Shown: in pieces, positions 46,449 through 56,930 of the stretch
Layout: each line of letters starts with the position of its first letter
Position numbering within the stretch: position 1 is the stretch's first letter
Assembly: GCA_902729315.2 (NCBI GenBank)
Contig: LR746265.1
Location: 3,824,892-3,888,891 of the forward strand
Source: Spirodela intermedia
Lineage: Eukaryota; Streptophyta; Magnoliopsida; Alismatales; Araceae
Length of the DNA stretch: 64,000 nt
Direction: 5' to 3'
Made by a program: the position numbers and the translations under genes
The notes under the pieces: generated by a model
What the model was told of the DNA's origin: nothing
Databases searched by the model: none
What the model saw: only the letters and a program-made list of their open reading frames with translations

Positions 46449-47401
46449 ATGGACCGGATGGTGTTGTTTGTGGCGTTCCTGATTCTGATGGCGGCTTTCA
46501 GCGGCGGCGCCTGGGCTCAGACGCCCCCAACGGAAGCTCCCACGGGAGATGACCCCTGCTTCACGGCTGTCTTGGACAACCTTTTACCCTGCGTGGACTT
46601 CCTGGATCCCGACGGAAACCAGACGAAGCCCTCCAAGGAGTGCTGCAAAGGCCTCGAGGATTTCTTGAAACGCAACCGCACATGCATCACCTTTCTCATC
46701 AACGTCAAACCGGACGACTTCCCCGTCCCTGTCGACCAGAGGAAGGCCCTCAATCTCCCCGGTGTCTGCAGTGCGAGTATCCCTCAGCTTGACCATTGTT
46801 TCCTTCATTTCATTTTTTCCTTCTACTCTCTTTCCCTGTGTTCTAGCGCAGTATTATTTGGTTTTCCAGGTTACAATTCAGCCGCCCCCTCCCCCGCCTC
46901 TTCTCCCCCAAAGAAGGCCCCATCTGCTCCCCCGCCCTCGCCTCAGACGCCCCCAACGGAGGCCCCCACGGGAGATGACCCCTGCTTCACGGCTGTCTTG
47001 GACAACCTTTTACCCTGCTTGGCCTTCTTGGATCCCGACGGGAACCAGACGAAGCCCTCCAAGGAGTGCTGCAAAGGCCTCGAGGATTTCTTGGAACGCA
47101 ACCGCACATGCATCACCTTTCTCATCAACGTCAAACCGGACGACTTCCCCGTCCCTGTCGACCAGAGGAAGGCCCTCAATCTCCCCGGTGTCTGCAGTGC
47201 GAGTATCCCTAGCTTGACCATTGTTTCCTTCATTTCATTTTTTCCTTCTACTCTCTTTCCCTGTGTTTTAGCGCAGTATTATTTGGTTTTCCAGGTTACA
47301 ATTTTACTATCAAAAGTCGAAATGGGCCGTCAGTTGAAAACGACAGTTGGGTTAAGAAGTGCAGTCGGAGAGGAGCTGCGAGCAGGGGCTCAGGCAGCTA
47401 A
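46449..47401 (+). CDS. Two-domain lipid-transfer-like protein with LTR-derived last exon
   Basis: A signal peptide (MDRMVLFVAFLILMAAFSGG) is followed by two near-identical lipid-transfer-like domains, each with DPCFTAVLDNLLPC, KECCKGLEDF, NRTCITFLINV and LNLPGVC. A Pro/Ser spacer (about SAAPSPASSPPKKAPSAP) separates them. My exon model is 46449-46770, 46870-47196, 47295-47401, all in phase, giving 251 residues. The final exon codes about 35 residues read from LTR sequence. Without splicing the ORF stays open to 47,453. Each domain has six cysteines, not eight: the second Cys of CxC is Thr (CIT) and the last is missing. In type-2-like LTPs these two pair with each other, so a whole disulfide seems lost. 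A GPI tail is not seen. It could be a functional gene, a recent chimera or a pseudogene. Confidence 0.65.
46515..47302 (+). repeat. Direct tandem duplication, period about 426 bp
   Basis: The unit running from ctcagacgcccccaacgga through the domain, intron and ttttccaggttacaatt occurs twice (from 46,515 and from 46,941). By eye the two copies differ at roughly ten positions and by one single-base indel, about 97% alike. Copy 2 ends exactly where LTR-side sequence begins. Confidence 0.9.
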
Positions 47402-48834
47402 GACCAATGGGGGCACGTGTGCGCCACTCCCCTTCTACATCATAGGTGGCTAGTTGACTGTGGGGCAAAGAGTGCTCGTACACGCGGAAGAAATAGACTT
47501 ACTTTCAAATGTAATATTACTATATATTTACCCAAAACTTCAACATACAAGTAATGTGGGATTAAACTCGTGTCACACATTCCTCAGAAAGCTTCGATAA
47601 TTTTAATACCTACAATATCTCTTATTTATAATAGAGATATATCATGATGATGTCATTTGATAAAGGCATTAGAATATTTATTTCAATCTCTCCAATACAT
47701 ATAGACAACCGGCGTGGGTTCGAATCCTCCTAGAGCTAAAACTCATATTTTTTATCTGATTATCACGACTTTCCTGTAGATCGCCAGTGAAAGATTAAGC
47801 TATTAGAATTACTAGATCACTGGCGAAAATCTCGTCAATACGATTCGCGGAGTATTGTTACTAAAATTATTAAACGATTTACAATAAAAGGATCGTGAAT
47901 CCATCAAGTAAAGCATCTCCGATTGATTGATGAATAAACTGTTGTCAGGAAGAGGACGATCCGTTGAGAGACGAGTCACCACCTCCTAAGAGCGTAGCGG
48001 ATGCGATGAAGAGCCTCCTCTAACTGCGCGGACCTGAAGATGAAGCTCCCTGACATGCACCCCACCTCCATCTAGCTCCTCTTCGTCGGGTAACAGCCGC
48101 CGAAGAGCTGCAAAGTCGTTGTTTTTCCGCTCTGTTAGGTGACACTCGTCGGAGACAATTCGACGACCCATTTCATTGATCTCTAGACTTCGCAATGAGA
48201 TTTAGAGATTGTCCACGTCGTTTTTGTCCAAAGAGAGCCTTCGAGGTCATGAACACTGCACAATGATCTTCTTGAATGCTTAGGATTCTAATGCATTGCC
48301 GACGTATCGCCGCCATGACGTCGGAATTATGTTTTCCTATTTTCAACTTAATTTTCACTTCATTTAGTGATAATTTGTGTGATTTAAATTTATCAAGATA
48401 TATTTCATTCAATTACGATTCTTTCAGCTTTTACAAATCTTAATTTGATCAATTAAATCGCCTATAATCAATTATGTAAGAATCGTCAGGTGGAACTCTA
48501 TTTCTACTTAATTCGCATTCGCAGAACGCTGATGTTATCTTGACGTCTGTACCCTTATTTTCTTTTTTCGTGAATTTTAAATATATTTCATTTTTATTTC
48601 CTAATATAAAATTCATAAAAAATAGTATTCTTTGAAGAAAATTCTGAATAATTACCTGATATTATATTACATTCATGTGATCAATTTAAAAAATTATCAC
48701 TATTTTTGGAAGTTTTATTAAATTATAATTGATATATTTGTTTAGAAATATTCTAAATATCAGAAAATTCGTATTTTCTAGTTTTATAAAATTTAAATTT
48801 ACGTGATTTACTATACAACGACTAAGTCACGTCA
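47340..48834 (+). repeat. 3' LTR, second piece
   Basis: Matches 38,600-40,093, with shared blocks such as gcgagcaggggctca, gggcacgtgtgcgccactc, gtgctcgtacacgcgg and the end ctaagtcacgtca. The join with the preceding insert is blurred over about 40 bases. Confidence 0.85.
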
Positions 48835-49404
48835 AGATGGAGATGTGAGCCAAAGTAGCATAGAACCAACTTTTTATGAGGCCTCTTTGCAAGGAATTTC
48901 TATCGATAAAGGCAAAGTCATAGGTACACAAGGTCTCATTGCTCAAACTCAAGGTCCCACCTCTTGTAGTTGGCTTGCACTTTCATGCGAGCCTAAGTCT
49001 AGACTAAGTGCTACTTGAGTTGATCGAGGGATGCATCTCATTCTTGAAGAAAATGATCGATGTCCTCTATCTTTGCTGATTGAGATTCATACTACAAGAG
49101 CGTCAATCGGTTGCACCCATAGATAATCTTGAATAGAGAAGATGCTGTAAAAGAATTCAAATTAGTGTTGAACTTGAATTCAGCCCACATCATTCATAAA
49201 CTTTATTGATGTGGTTAATTGTTAGCAAAGTAACATAGATAAGTTTTCAAGCCTCGATTGGGCACTTTTCATTGTCTATTTGTTTGCAAGTGTTAAGAGT
49301 TGATCCAACAAAGAGTTGTGTCTTGGTGTGAGTGGTTATTTATTTGTCTCAATCAAATGATAATATATGTAGAGAAAATATGAAGTCAAATATGTTGGAT
49401 TTGG

Positions 49405-51360
49405 TGTGGTTATGTGCCCTACATGCAACTTGACTTAAAACTCAAATTTTGATTTTGTGATCATTCTGATTTATCTCCCTCTCACTCTCAGTGATGATGA
49501 ACATAGAGATTTTATACTAGTTGACTCTTTCTTGGGCTATGTTTAGTACTAGAAGATATTCATTCTAGATTTTTACTATTTTTAAATTAAAATACAGCTG
49601 ATTTCATAAGCTAGGTTTTTTTTACACAATTATTCAACCTCCATAGAGGTCTCACTCCTCACAAATAATTTTTGACTCACAACACTACATACTTAAGTTT
49701 AGGTAAACTTCTTTTCAAAGAATAACACCCTTCACAAGTGAAATTTGACTCTCAACACCTGGTGCTTTAGTCTTATTCTTTCTCCACTCATTACTCAAGT
49801 TATCTTAAGGTATGATGGAGAAATATAACTTTTGCTATAGTTTAATAATTTATTATTTGTTGTAGATGATCAAGAATGATGTTGTTTTGATTTATACTTT
49901 GAAATGTATAATTGATTTACTATGAATAATTGAGTAAGAATTTCATCTAAGCTCGTGTAAATAATGTTGATGTAGATTTTTTTATTCATAGTTAATTTAA
50001 TTTTTCACAACTCCCTCAACTTATACTCTAATTGATCCATGTCATATCAATGTCTAGAAATGGTCATGTAAATTTGAATATCTTCTTGTTACTCCACTAG
50101 CATCTAGAAACCTTCAATTGCTTTTTACTTCTAATATATCTAGTCTTATGATAACTTTTCACGATATCTTATATGGAGATTCATATCTCATCGATAAAAA
50201 TTTCTTCTTTCAAAGTCTTAATTAGAGGAGATCATCTTGGTAGTCTTTAGTCCACATCTTCTGCTAACAAGTTATTGTGTAGAATCTAGATTTCTGACTA
50301 TCAATCATACTTTTAATCAAATCTTAGAACCCATATGTATATTGTCCTTGATATGATGTATGAAGATAACTAATCAACAAACATCTTTGTCTTCAAGATC
50401 AAGTTAAAATAGTTTTCTAAATTTCAACATACGTTCTAAAATAGTTTATGCACCCTATATACAACTTGACCTAGCACTAATATTTTTTTGGTGACCATTC
50501 TTATTTATCTCTCCCTCACTCTTAGTGATGATAACCAAAGATTTTATATTGGTTCACTCTTTCTTGGGCTATGTTTAGTATTAGACAATACTCATCCTAG
50601 ATTTTTGCTATTTTTAAATTAAAATAAAGCTGATTTCACTAGTTATATTTTTTTGACACAATTATTCAACCTCCATAGATATCTCACTATTCATAGATAA
50701 TTCTTGACTCACAACACCGCATACTTAAGTTTAGGTGCTCTTCTTTTCAAAGAATAAACCTTTTACAGGTAAAATCTATCTCTCAACACCTTGTAACTTA
50801 GTCTTACTCTTTCTCCACTCACCACTTAAGTTATCTTAGGGTATGATAAAGAAAGACAAAATTTATTATAATTAAATGATTTATATTTAGTGCAGATGAT
50901 TAAGAATGATGTTGCTTTGATTCATTCTTTGAAATGCATAAATGATTTACTATAGAAGAATGAGTAAGAATTTCCTCTAAGGTCATGCTAATAATGTTGA
51001 TGCAGATTTCTCCATTAAACGTTAGTTTAACTTAACAGCTCCCTCTACTTATATTCTAATAAATTCATGCCATATTAGTATTTAGAAATGGTCATATAAA
51101 TTTAAATATCTTCTTATTGTTTCATCAGTGTCTAGAAACCTTCTATTACTTTTTACTTCTAATATATATACTCTTGTGATATATATCGTGATAATTGTTC
51201 ATGATATCTTATATAGAGATTCATATATCATCAATAAAAATTTCTTCTTTCAAGGTCTTACTTAGAAGAGATCGTCTAGATAGTTGTTAGTTCACGTATT
51301 TTGCTAACCATGCATAATCCATTGACATATTTGTCTTCAAGATTGAGTTAAAATATTGAG
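49405..51360. repeat. Direct tandem duplication, period about 1.03 kb
   Basis: The sequence from about 49,405 to 50,436 is repeated from about 50,437 to 51,360. Shared blocks include gactctttcttgggctatgt, acacaattattcaacctcca, gcctctagaaacctt-like words and aaaaatttcttctttcaa. The copies are roughly 80-85% alike by eye, so the duplication is old. No coding capacity was recognised. It lies within the outer decayed element. Confidence 0.8.
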
Positions 51361-52229
51361 CATGTCATTTAGTCCATATATTATGATTACATATTTTTGT
51401 CTAAACTATGAAAGGTTGACCTTAAGTCTTCATTTGCTTTGAAATATATGTCTCTCACATGTGATCATTGATGCTTCTATTTAGTGATAATTGTAACTTC
51501 AACAATTAATCTTTTACTTGATGACAAGTTGAAGTTTGATCATTTCATTTTATCATTTTTTCTATGTCAAACTCTAACGTGTCAAAATATAAATTATGTG
51601 GTGACAACTTCTTCATTTGACTCAACTTTGAGGGTTTGAGTTTGAATCACTTATCATTTATTTTATATGAAATATGTTGATTAGATTTCCATGTGTTGTT
51701 ATAGTGCTTTAAATTAAAAGTTTACTCATGTTTTGATTTGAATAATTCAACTATCATTTTTTATATTTTTCACATGGCATACTTCTTGAGTTCAAATCTC
51801 ATGTTTGTTATAATATATCTTTAATATTTTAGACATTCACACTAACTCTCGATTCTTCACATTACTCAAGTGTTTTGTTTGAATCTCATTGACGATTAAT
51901 TTTTCAAATTATTCTTGAGACTTCGTCAAACACTTTGACACATGTTATGTTATACTTTATATTTATGAAATATTATGCTACATTACTTCAATACAAAAAC
52001 ATATATATCAAGAGAGTGACTCTTTAAATTCATTCTTAGTCATAAAATTATACATAGTATCATCAATATATTTGATTTGAATGTTTCTCAATTTATACTT
52101 ATATCAATAAAAATAATCATGATGCATATTATGATTTAACTCATTCAAAAATAAATTTCAAATAATTTTTTCACTATATGTGTTAAAACACACCATCTGT
52201 CAACACTAAGATCATCCACAAAATAATGT
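51361..52229. other. AT-rich transposon interior, nothing recognised
   Basis: Very AT-rich with only short ORFs. By position it should be sequence beyond the integrase of the outer element, but I recognise no motif. Confidence 0.5.
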
Positions 52230-53660
52230 ATTAAATAAAAATCATAACAATGTCTTTGGTGGTGATGGGATGCTAAAGGAAAGAAAAATTAGTGTACTTA
52301 CTCAATTAATTAATCATGACCAAAATCACATTAAATCTATTATAATTTGATAATAATTCAACAAAATCTCTAACAAGATCGACCTAGATTTTCTCTAAAA
52401 TTAAAAGGGGGATTGAAGGAGGCTTGTTATGTTGAAAAGTAGGACATGTAACCACAAATTGCATAATGTAATTTTTCATGCCCATCCACCTAACATTTTG
52501 TCTAATTTAGTGGTAAGTTTGTATATGACTAGCTATTGTCAAGTTGTAAAATTCTATAAGAGCTGTAAAATTAGTTAACATGTTTAAGAGATCATTAGTT
52601 ACCCTTGGCAGAACAAGAGACTTTGTTAGAGTGAATAGTGAGGAAAAAATTTAGATGGAGGGAATGTTGGTCAATAATGATTGCTTGCTATGAATCCTTT
52701 CAATTTTCTTGTGAGATTCAAACCTGATCAAATAGTTATGGATGAGATAATTTAGTTACCTACAACCATACTTAGTATGGGGCTCTTGATAAGGCATTGA
52801 CAACTTAGTTTCTGGCTCTCAATTTATATTTGATTTCAAAATCAAAGTTGATAATTTTTTAGAGTCATTTATTATATTCAAGCAAAACTTAATATTATTC
52901 TAAGAAAAATTCAAACTCTTAAATAAGTGAAGATGATAAACTTTCACCTTAATAAGTAATACTTCCACCAAGGTGGTGATGGCAATAACTATTGGCTCTC
53001 CACTTCTACATAAAAATAACTCCAACTCCGTAGTTTGATGCTTTAGCTTTGAATGCAAAATTTAGGGTGAAGTCAAGAAGAAATAATATCAGGATTGGGA
53101 TCACAGTGGTCTTGAGACATTGAGAGGTTGTGTTTGCTTTCAAGCCCCAATTAAATGTGAGATCATATTAGGTTTAAGCTACTAAGCGAGAGCCCACATA
53201 AGCATCTTATATTCGGTGATGAAGCGTTGATAATAACTAGTTAGGCCAAGAAAGCCAAAGAGCTCACAAAGGTTAACCAAAGATGACCACCTCAAAGTAA
53301 CTTTAACTTTCTCCAAATTCACGACAACTCTTATTAATATCCAGCAATCGAGATAAACAATCTTAGGTTACTTGAAAAAGCACTTTATCATATTGATGTG
53401 TAGCTTATGATATTGAAGGATTTTGAACACTTGGGTTAGATGTCCTTCATGTTTCTCATGGGTCCTATTATAAATTAGGATATCTTAAAAAAAAAAGATA
53501 AATTTCTAAAAACAATTGTAAAAGATCTTGTCCATCAAAGCCAATAAGTATCAAGGAGGCCAAAAGGCATTACAAGACATTTGTATTGACCTTCATCAGA
53601 TTGATATGTAGCTTATGATATTTGTGATTTTTGAAATATTTTAAGTACCAATATGGATTT
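52230..53660 (-). pseudogene. Decayed Ty3/gypsy RT, RNase H and integrase of the outer element
   Basis: On the minus strand, near 53,590-53,380, a decayed reverse transcriptase is seen ('DILIY'-like start, then HEKHEGHLTQVFKILQYHKL). At about 53,265-53,195 is the RT/RNase H link LFGFLGLTSYYQRFI, a near-perfect match to the GFLGLTxYYRRF consensus. Near 52,470-52,240 is integrase core sequence ('QASFNPPF' then a decayed VDRLSKYAHF block). Many stops and shifts are present. Confidence 0.75.
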
Positions 53661-54430
53661 GATGATAACATGATCAAAGATCTATCATTAAAAGTATCTA
53701 ATTTTTCGATGATGTCTACTTCCAATATTTTTCAAACTGATTTCTCTAATTCAGTCTTTTTAAAATATGGATACTACGGGCATGGTGCTTATTGGTTTAG
53801 AGTGAGTTTCAAAGTTATCAAATGATCCATATTTCTACTAAGGGAAAATCCATTTGGGTCAATGAATGCCTCAAAGCATTTGAACCTTTCATATTTTTTC
53901 AAAAGAGAGAAATTCCATTTTGGGTTCCTTTTTGTCAATTAGAATAGCTCATGATATCATCTCTCCTTGTAATGTTTCTTGACAAGGACTTGAGGACAAT
54001 GGCAAATCGAATTTCCATAGGCTCTATTTTGAGAATAACTCACTCCACTCTAGATTTGAAAGTCAAATTTCATTGCTCAAAGTCCAGCTGAATCTTCTCT
54101 CAAGCTTCCATCTATTGAATCTTAAGGATGACATTGGCGGTGGCCAAACAAAGAATTAACATATTTTTATAGATAGGTATGACCAAAGAAGTCAATATTA
54201 GTCAAAGTTAAGTGGATATATAGTTTATTTTGACAACGATGCCCTCATGATAATTTCTCATTGCAGGAAAAGTACAAATCTTGGATATAGCATGTTTGGA
54301 TTTTTACAGTTATAAGTTAATTTTCTTCCTTCTATTAGATGAATTCCCATATGAGTGAGTTGCAGTAGTTGTTTGAATTCTCAAAGATACACCACCTCAC
54401 TTTATTAAGAGAAAGTAGGATGTCTTACTC
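53661..54430 (-). other. Outer element, region between RT and 5' LTR
   Basis: Minus-strand translation gives broken, charged fragments that could be protease/RT upstream sequence. I could not place gag, and no primer binding site was recognised next to the LTR. Confidence 0.4.
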
Positions 54431-54756
54431 TGCTAACATAAGAAAGCAGGGGACAAGGAGGGAGAGACAAAGAGAACAGAGAATACAGGGGAAATGATAA
54501 ATGAAGGGGACAAACACTCACTATCTACCCCCATCGTTGGCGGGGGGGGGGGCCTTCTTAGAATCATAATAGCCTTCATCCGTCGTAAGGTTCCAACCTT
54601 AACGGGCCATTCTTTGTGTGGCCCTCTTGTGCGACACCCTCCTTTAGGCCTAATGGGCCATTAATAGGCCCATAGTCTCTAACCGACCATTCGAATTTTT
54701 CCCACGTGTTAGTTGGGATCTCTTCCCATGTGGGTGAGCGATGAACCCGCGCAACG
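54431..54756 (-). repeat. Probable 5' LTR of the outer element
   Basis: Matches 37,691-38,105 in the same orientation (tgctaacataaga, aatgataaatgaagg, gttggga.ct...cccatgtgggtg) but is about 90 bases shorter and has a run of ten G. Its right end is unclear. Confidence 0.6.
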
Positions 54757-55419
54757 AAAGACCCTGAACCTCTGCGGATTTATCCAAATCCGAGATTATC
54801 CGGTCGATTCAGGTGAGCTCTCTCTCGCGAGCGCGAGCGCCTCTCTCTCTCTCTCGTTCTCCGACGTTTCTCGTCCATGGGATCGATAGATCGGGGATAG
54901 TGAAGAACACGGGCAGAATCATTTCCTACGCCGATCGTCTAAATTATCTTTCCAGAAGAAACATTCAGATCTATACATGGATTTACTCACAAAAAGATAA
55001 CCGGGAATTGGAAACAACAATCCAATCAAGCTTTGCGCTCTCAGAGCGTAGGAGAAAAGGAGAAAAAAACCCTGAGACGAGCAATAAACAAGATCGATAC
55101 CGAATCACACAAGATTGAACATTCCCAAGACTCACCTGCGCCTAACGACCTCGCCGTCGCAGCATGACGATCGGAGAATCGATGACGAGGAAGAATGGAC
55201 CACGCCTTCATAATATTCCTTCCAGTTCCCTCCTCCCCCTCGCAGACTCTATAAAAAGATGGACAGCGGCGGCCTCGCTGAATCACGACTCAGATTACTG
55301 AGGTGAAGAGCAGCGGTCAGCGCCGTCTCCGTTCCCCACGACGGTCGTCTTCTTCCTCCGCCACCCCTCGGAGAGGGTCGCGGTGGGTTACACATGTAGA
55401 CTAGTGGTAGGGTGGATGG
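54757..55419. other. Unassigned, with a plus-strand TATA box
   Basis: A CT run at about 54,839-54,862 is followed by no recognisable coding sequence. A good TATA box, tataaaaag, is at 55,249-55,257 on the plus strand, so a transcript could start near 55,285. On the minus strand nothing convincing was seen. Confidence 0.4.
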
Positions 55420-55719
55420 ATGGATGAGTTCTTCACGAACAAGGTAAACAGGGACCAACAACGCCTGTGGAAACTCTACAGGCCCGGAAACAGTGATCAC
55501 CAGACGGAAGCTCTGCGAAAAGTCCGTCCAGAGGAAGAAGGGGCTTCAGATGTTCGGAAGAACCCTAAAATCCACACTTTCGCCAAGTCGGAGCTCACTA
55601 ACTCCTTACCCCTAACTAGTGTGAAGGAATCCTCAGCCGGAACTCTCGAGGTGAATGGTGTTGAGCCGGACAGTGGTGATTCTGATCTCTTCAGTCTGAC
55701 ACCGAAGCACGAACTCTGA
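55420..55719 (+). CDS. Possible small protein, 99 residues, unknown
   Basis: The ORF begins with ATG at 55,420, about 165 bases after a TATA box, and encodes a soluble, charged protein (MDEFFTNKVNRDQQRLWKLY... ending SDLFSLTPKHEL). I recognise no domain, signal peptide or membrane segment. An alternative is that gtaaac right after the eighth codon is a splice donor, in which case the rest is intron. It could equally be a chance ORF. Confidence 0.3.
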   Translation: MDEFFTNKVNRDQQRLWKLYRPGNSDHQTEALRKVRPEEEGASDVRKNPKIHTFAKSELTNSLPLTSVKESSAGTLEVNGVEPDSGDSDLFSLTPKHEL

Positions 55720-56085
55720 ATAATCTGATTCTCTAGATTTTAGCTTTACTGGATCGATCGATGTTCATCTGTCCCCGCGTCTGATACAAGACGGACGACC
55801 TCACCGGAAGTTAAATCCCTCGGATTGAGATTCTGAAGAAAACTAGGAAAAGGCCTTCAGCCTCCACTTCCCCTCTCAGGCTAGAGATCAGAGCGGGAGC
55901 AAGAAAATCCAGCATAATTTCCTACTCATAAAGAGAAAGGAAATTGAGATTTATGTAACGGTTCCAGCATTTACAGGCCAGGTGAGCAGAAAGGCAGACA
56001 AAAAGGACAGGGAAGGTGAGCAGCATCTACAAGAAGAAGTTAACCTAGGCAGAAGCTGTTAACCCATCTAAATCAGATGCGGCCA

Positions 56086-56841
56086 TTAGACCGCTATGAC
56101 CTTCCGCGCCCTCTTGGCGGCAGGGGATTTGATCGACTTTGGCTGCTTGGGCTTCAGAGGGGTGGTCTTCTTCGACTTCTTCACTCCGGTCTTCGCTGAC
56201 TTCCCGGCCTTCGTCTTGGTAGGAGTTGATACTTTCCTCTTCTTCTCAGCGTCAAGTTTGACCTTCGGCCTGCTGACCTTAGCCGCTGGGGCCTTGGGCT
56301 TCTTCTCTTTGCCGGACGTAACAACCTTTTTCACCACGGCTGTCTTCTTTCCCACCTCGGACAGCTTGAAGGATCCCTTTACCTTGACGATCTTCCCGTT
56401 AGCGAGACAGTTCTTCAGTTGGAGCGTCAATATCTTCCGGAAGTTCGCTGGGAGAGCGGACTTGTACTTCTCCTCCATGTGCTTGGCGATGGCGTAAGGG
56501 CTTGATCCGCTCTTCTCCTTGAGCGCCAGGATCGCCTCCTTGATCATCTGAGCTCGACGCGCGAAGGAAGCGGAACTCAGCATATTTCTACGGAAGACGA
56601 ACTACAAGCCGACACAACACCGGAGGAAGGGGGAGGCCAATACCAGAAAGTAGGTCGGATGAGAAGGAGGAGCAGGCTTGGCCGCTCGGGGCTTCTTCTC
56701 CTTGGGAACCTTTGGAGCGGGGGCCTTCTTCTCCTTCGCCGGCTTAGATTTCTTCTCGGCCACTGGTTTGCTGATGACCTCCACCGGGCCCTCGACCTGA
56801 GTCGCCGTCTCCGTTGCCATTACCGTAGCTTCCTCAGCCAT
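56086..56841 (-). CDS. H1: Linker histone H1
   Basis: Two exons (minus): 56841-56644 and 56547-56086, giving 219 residues. The start at 56,841 (MAEEATVMATE) was chosen over the upstream in-frame ATG because the latter is Arg-rich UTR-like sequence. Exon 1 encodes an acidic start and a Lys/Pro/Ala tail. The winged-helix globular domain begins at HPTYFL (end of exon 1) and continues in exon 2 (MIKEAILALKEKSGSSPYAI, LPANFRKILTLQLKNCLANG, KVKGSFKLS). The C-terminus is Lys/Ala/Pro-rich with SPAAKRARK at the end. The intron is where other plant H1 genes have one. Role: binds nucleosome entry/exit DNA and compacts chromatin. It is divergent from the BPC gene. Confidence 0.95.
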
Positions 56842-56922
56842 TGACGGGACCTCTCCTCTCGATCTACTCTCTCTCTCTCTCCGTCTCTCTCTGTGCAAAA
56901 ACCGCTAATAGTTTCAAAGCCG

Positions 56923-56930
56923 TATTTATA
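56923..56930 (-). promoter_or_regulatory. TATA box of the H1 gene
   Basis: On the minus strand the sequence tctataaatacgg lies about 85 bases before the H1 ATG, which would put the transcription start near 56,895 and give a 5' UTR of about 55 bases. Confidence 0.75.

Larger units (their letters stand above)
44576..47302. other. About 2.7 kb genic insert inside the 3' LTR
   Basis: The LTR sequence stops near 44,575 and resumes near 47,340-47,360. The two LTR pieces together almost make one LTR (about 100 bases are missing). The insert is GC-rich, unlike the AT-rich transposon around it, and carries two lipid-transfer-type genes with promoters. No terminal inverted repeats, Helitron ends or clear target duplication were recognised, so the way it arrived is unknown. 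Confidence 0.7.
38330..48834 (+). mobile_element. Athila-type Ty3/gypsy element, pol-deleted, with split 3' LTR
   Basis: Order on the plus strand: 5' LTR 38,330-40,093; primer site 40,099-40,117; gag remnant about 40,400-41,600; a short tail of the pol/post-pol region to 42,860; spacer; polypurine tract to 44,401; 3' LTR in two pieces (44,402-about 44,575 and about 47,340-48,834). Flanking bases AAATG (38,325-38,329) and AGATG (48,835-48,839) match at 4 of 5, a plausible decayed target duplication. No RT, RNase H or integrase was seen in the about 4.3 kb interior, so it was non-autonomous or has lost pol. By eye the LTRs are about 85-90% alike with mostly transitions, so the insertion is old. 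Confidence 0.8.
37691..54756 (-). mobile_element. Outer decayed Ty3/gypsy element (host of the nested insertion)
   Basis: Two similar sequences in the same orientation, at 37,691-38,105 and about 54,431-54,756, look like the LTRs of one minus-strand element. They share tgctaacanaaga near one end, aatgataaatgnaaggg, the ccttaa.gg.ccat block and gttgggatc...ccca.gtgggt. Immediately inside the first, at 38,106-38,122, is a minus-strand polypurine tract (cataggggggagtat). RT and integrase remnants on the same strand lie at 52.2-53.7 kb. About 10.5 kb of the interior is a later Athila-type insertion. Many stops mean it is inactive. The right LTR end is uncertain and I saw no convincing target site duplication. 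Confidence 0.65.

Noticed and set aside
49405-51360. LTR pair of a small retrotransposon
   Set aside because: The two units are directly adjacent with no interior, primer site or polypurine tract, so tandem duplication is the simpler reading.
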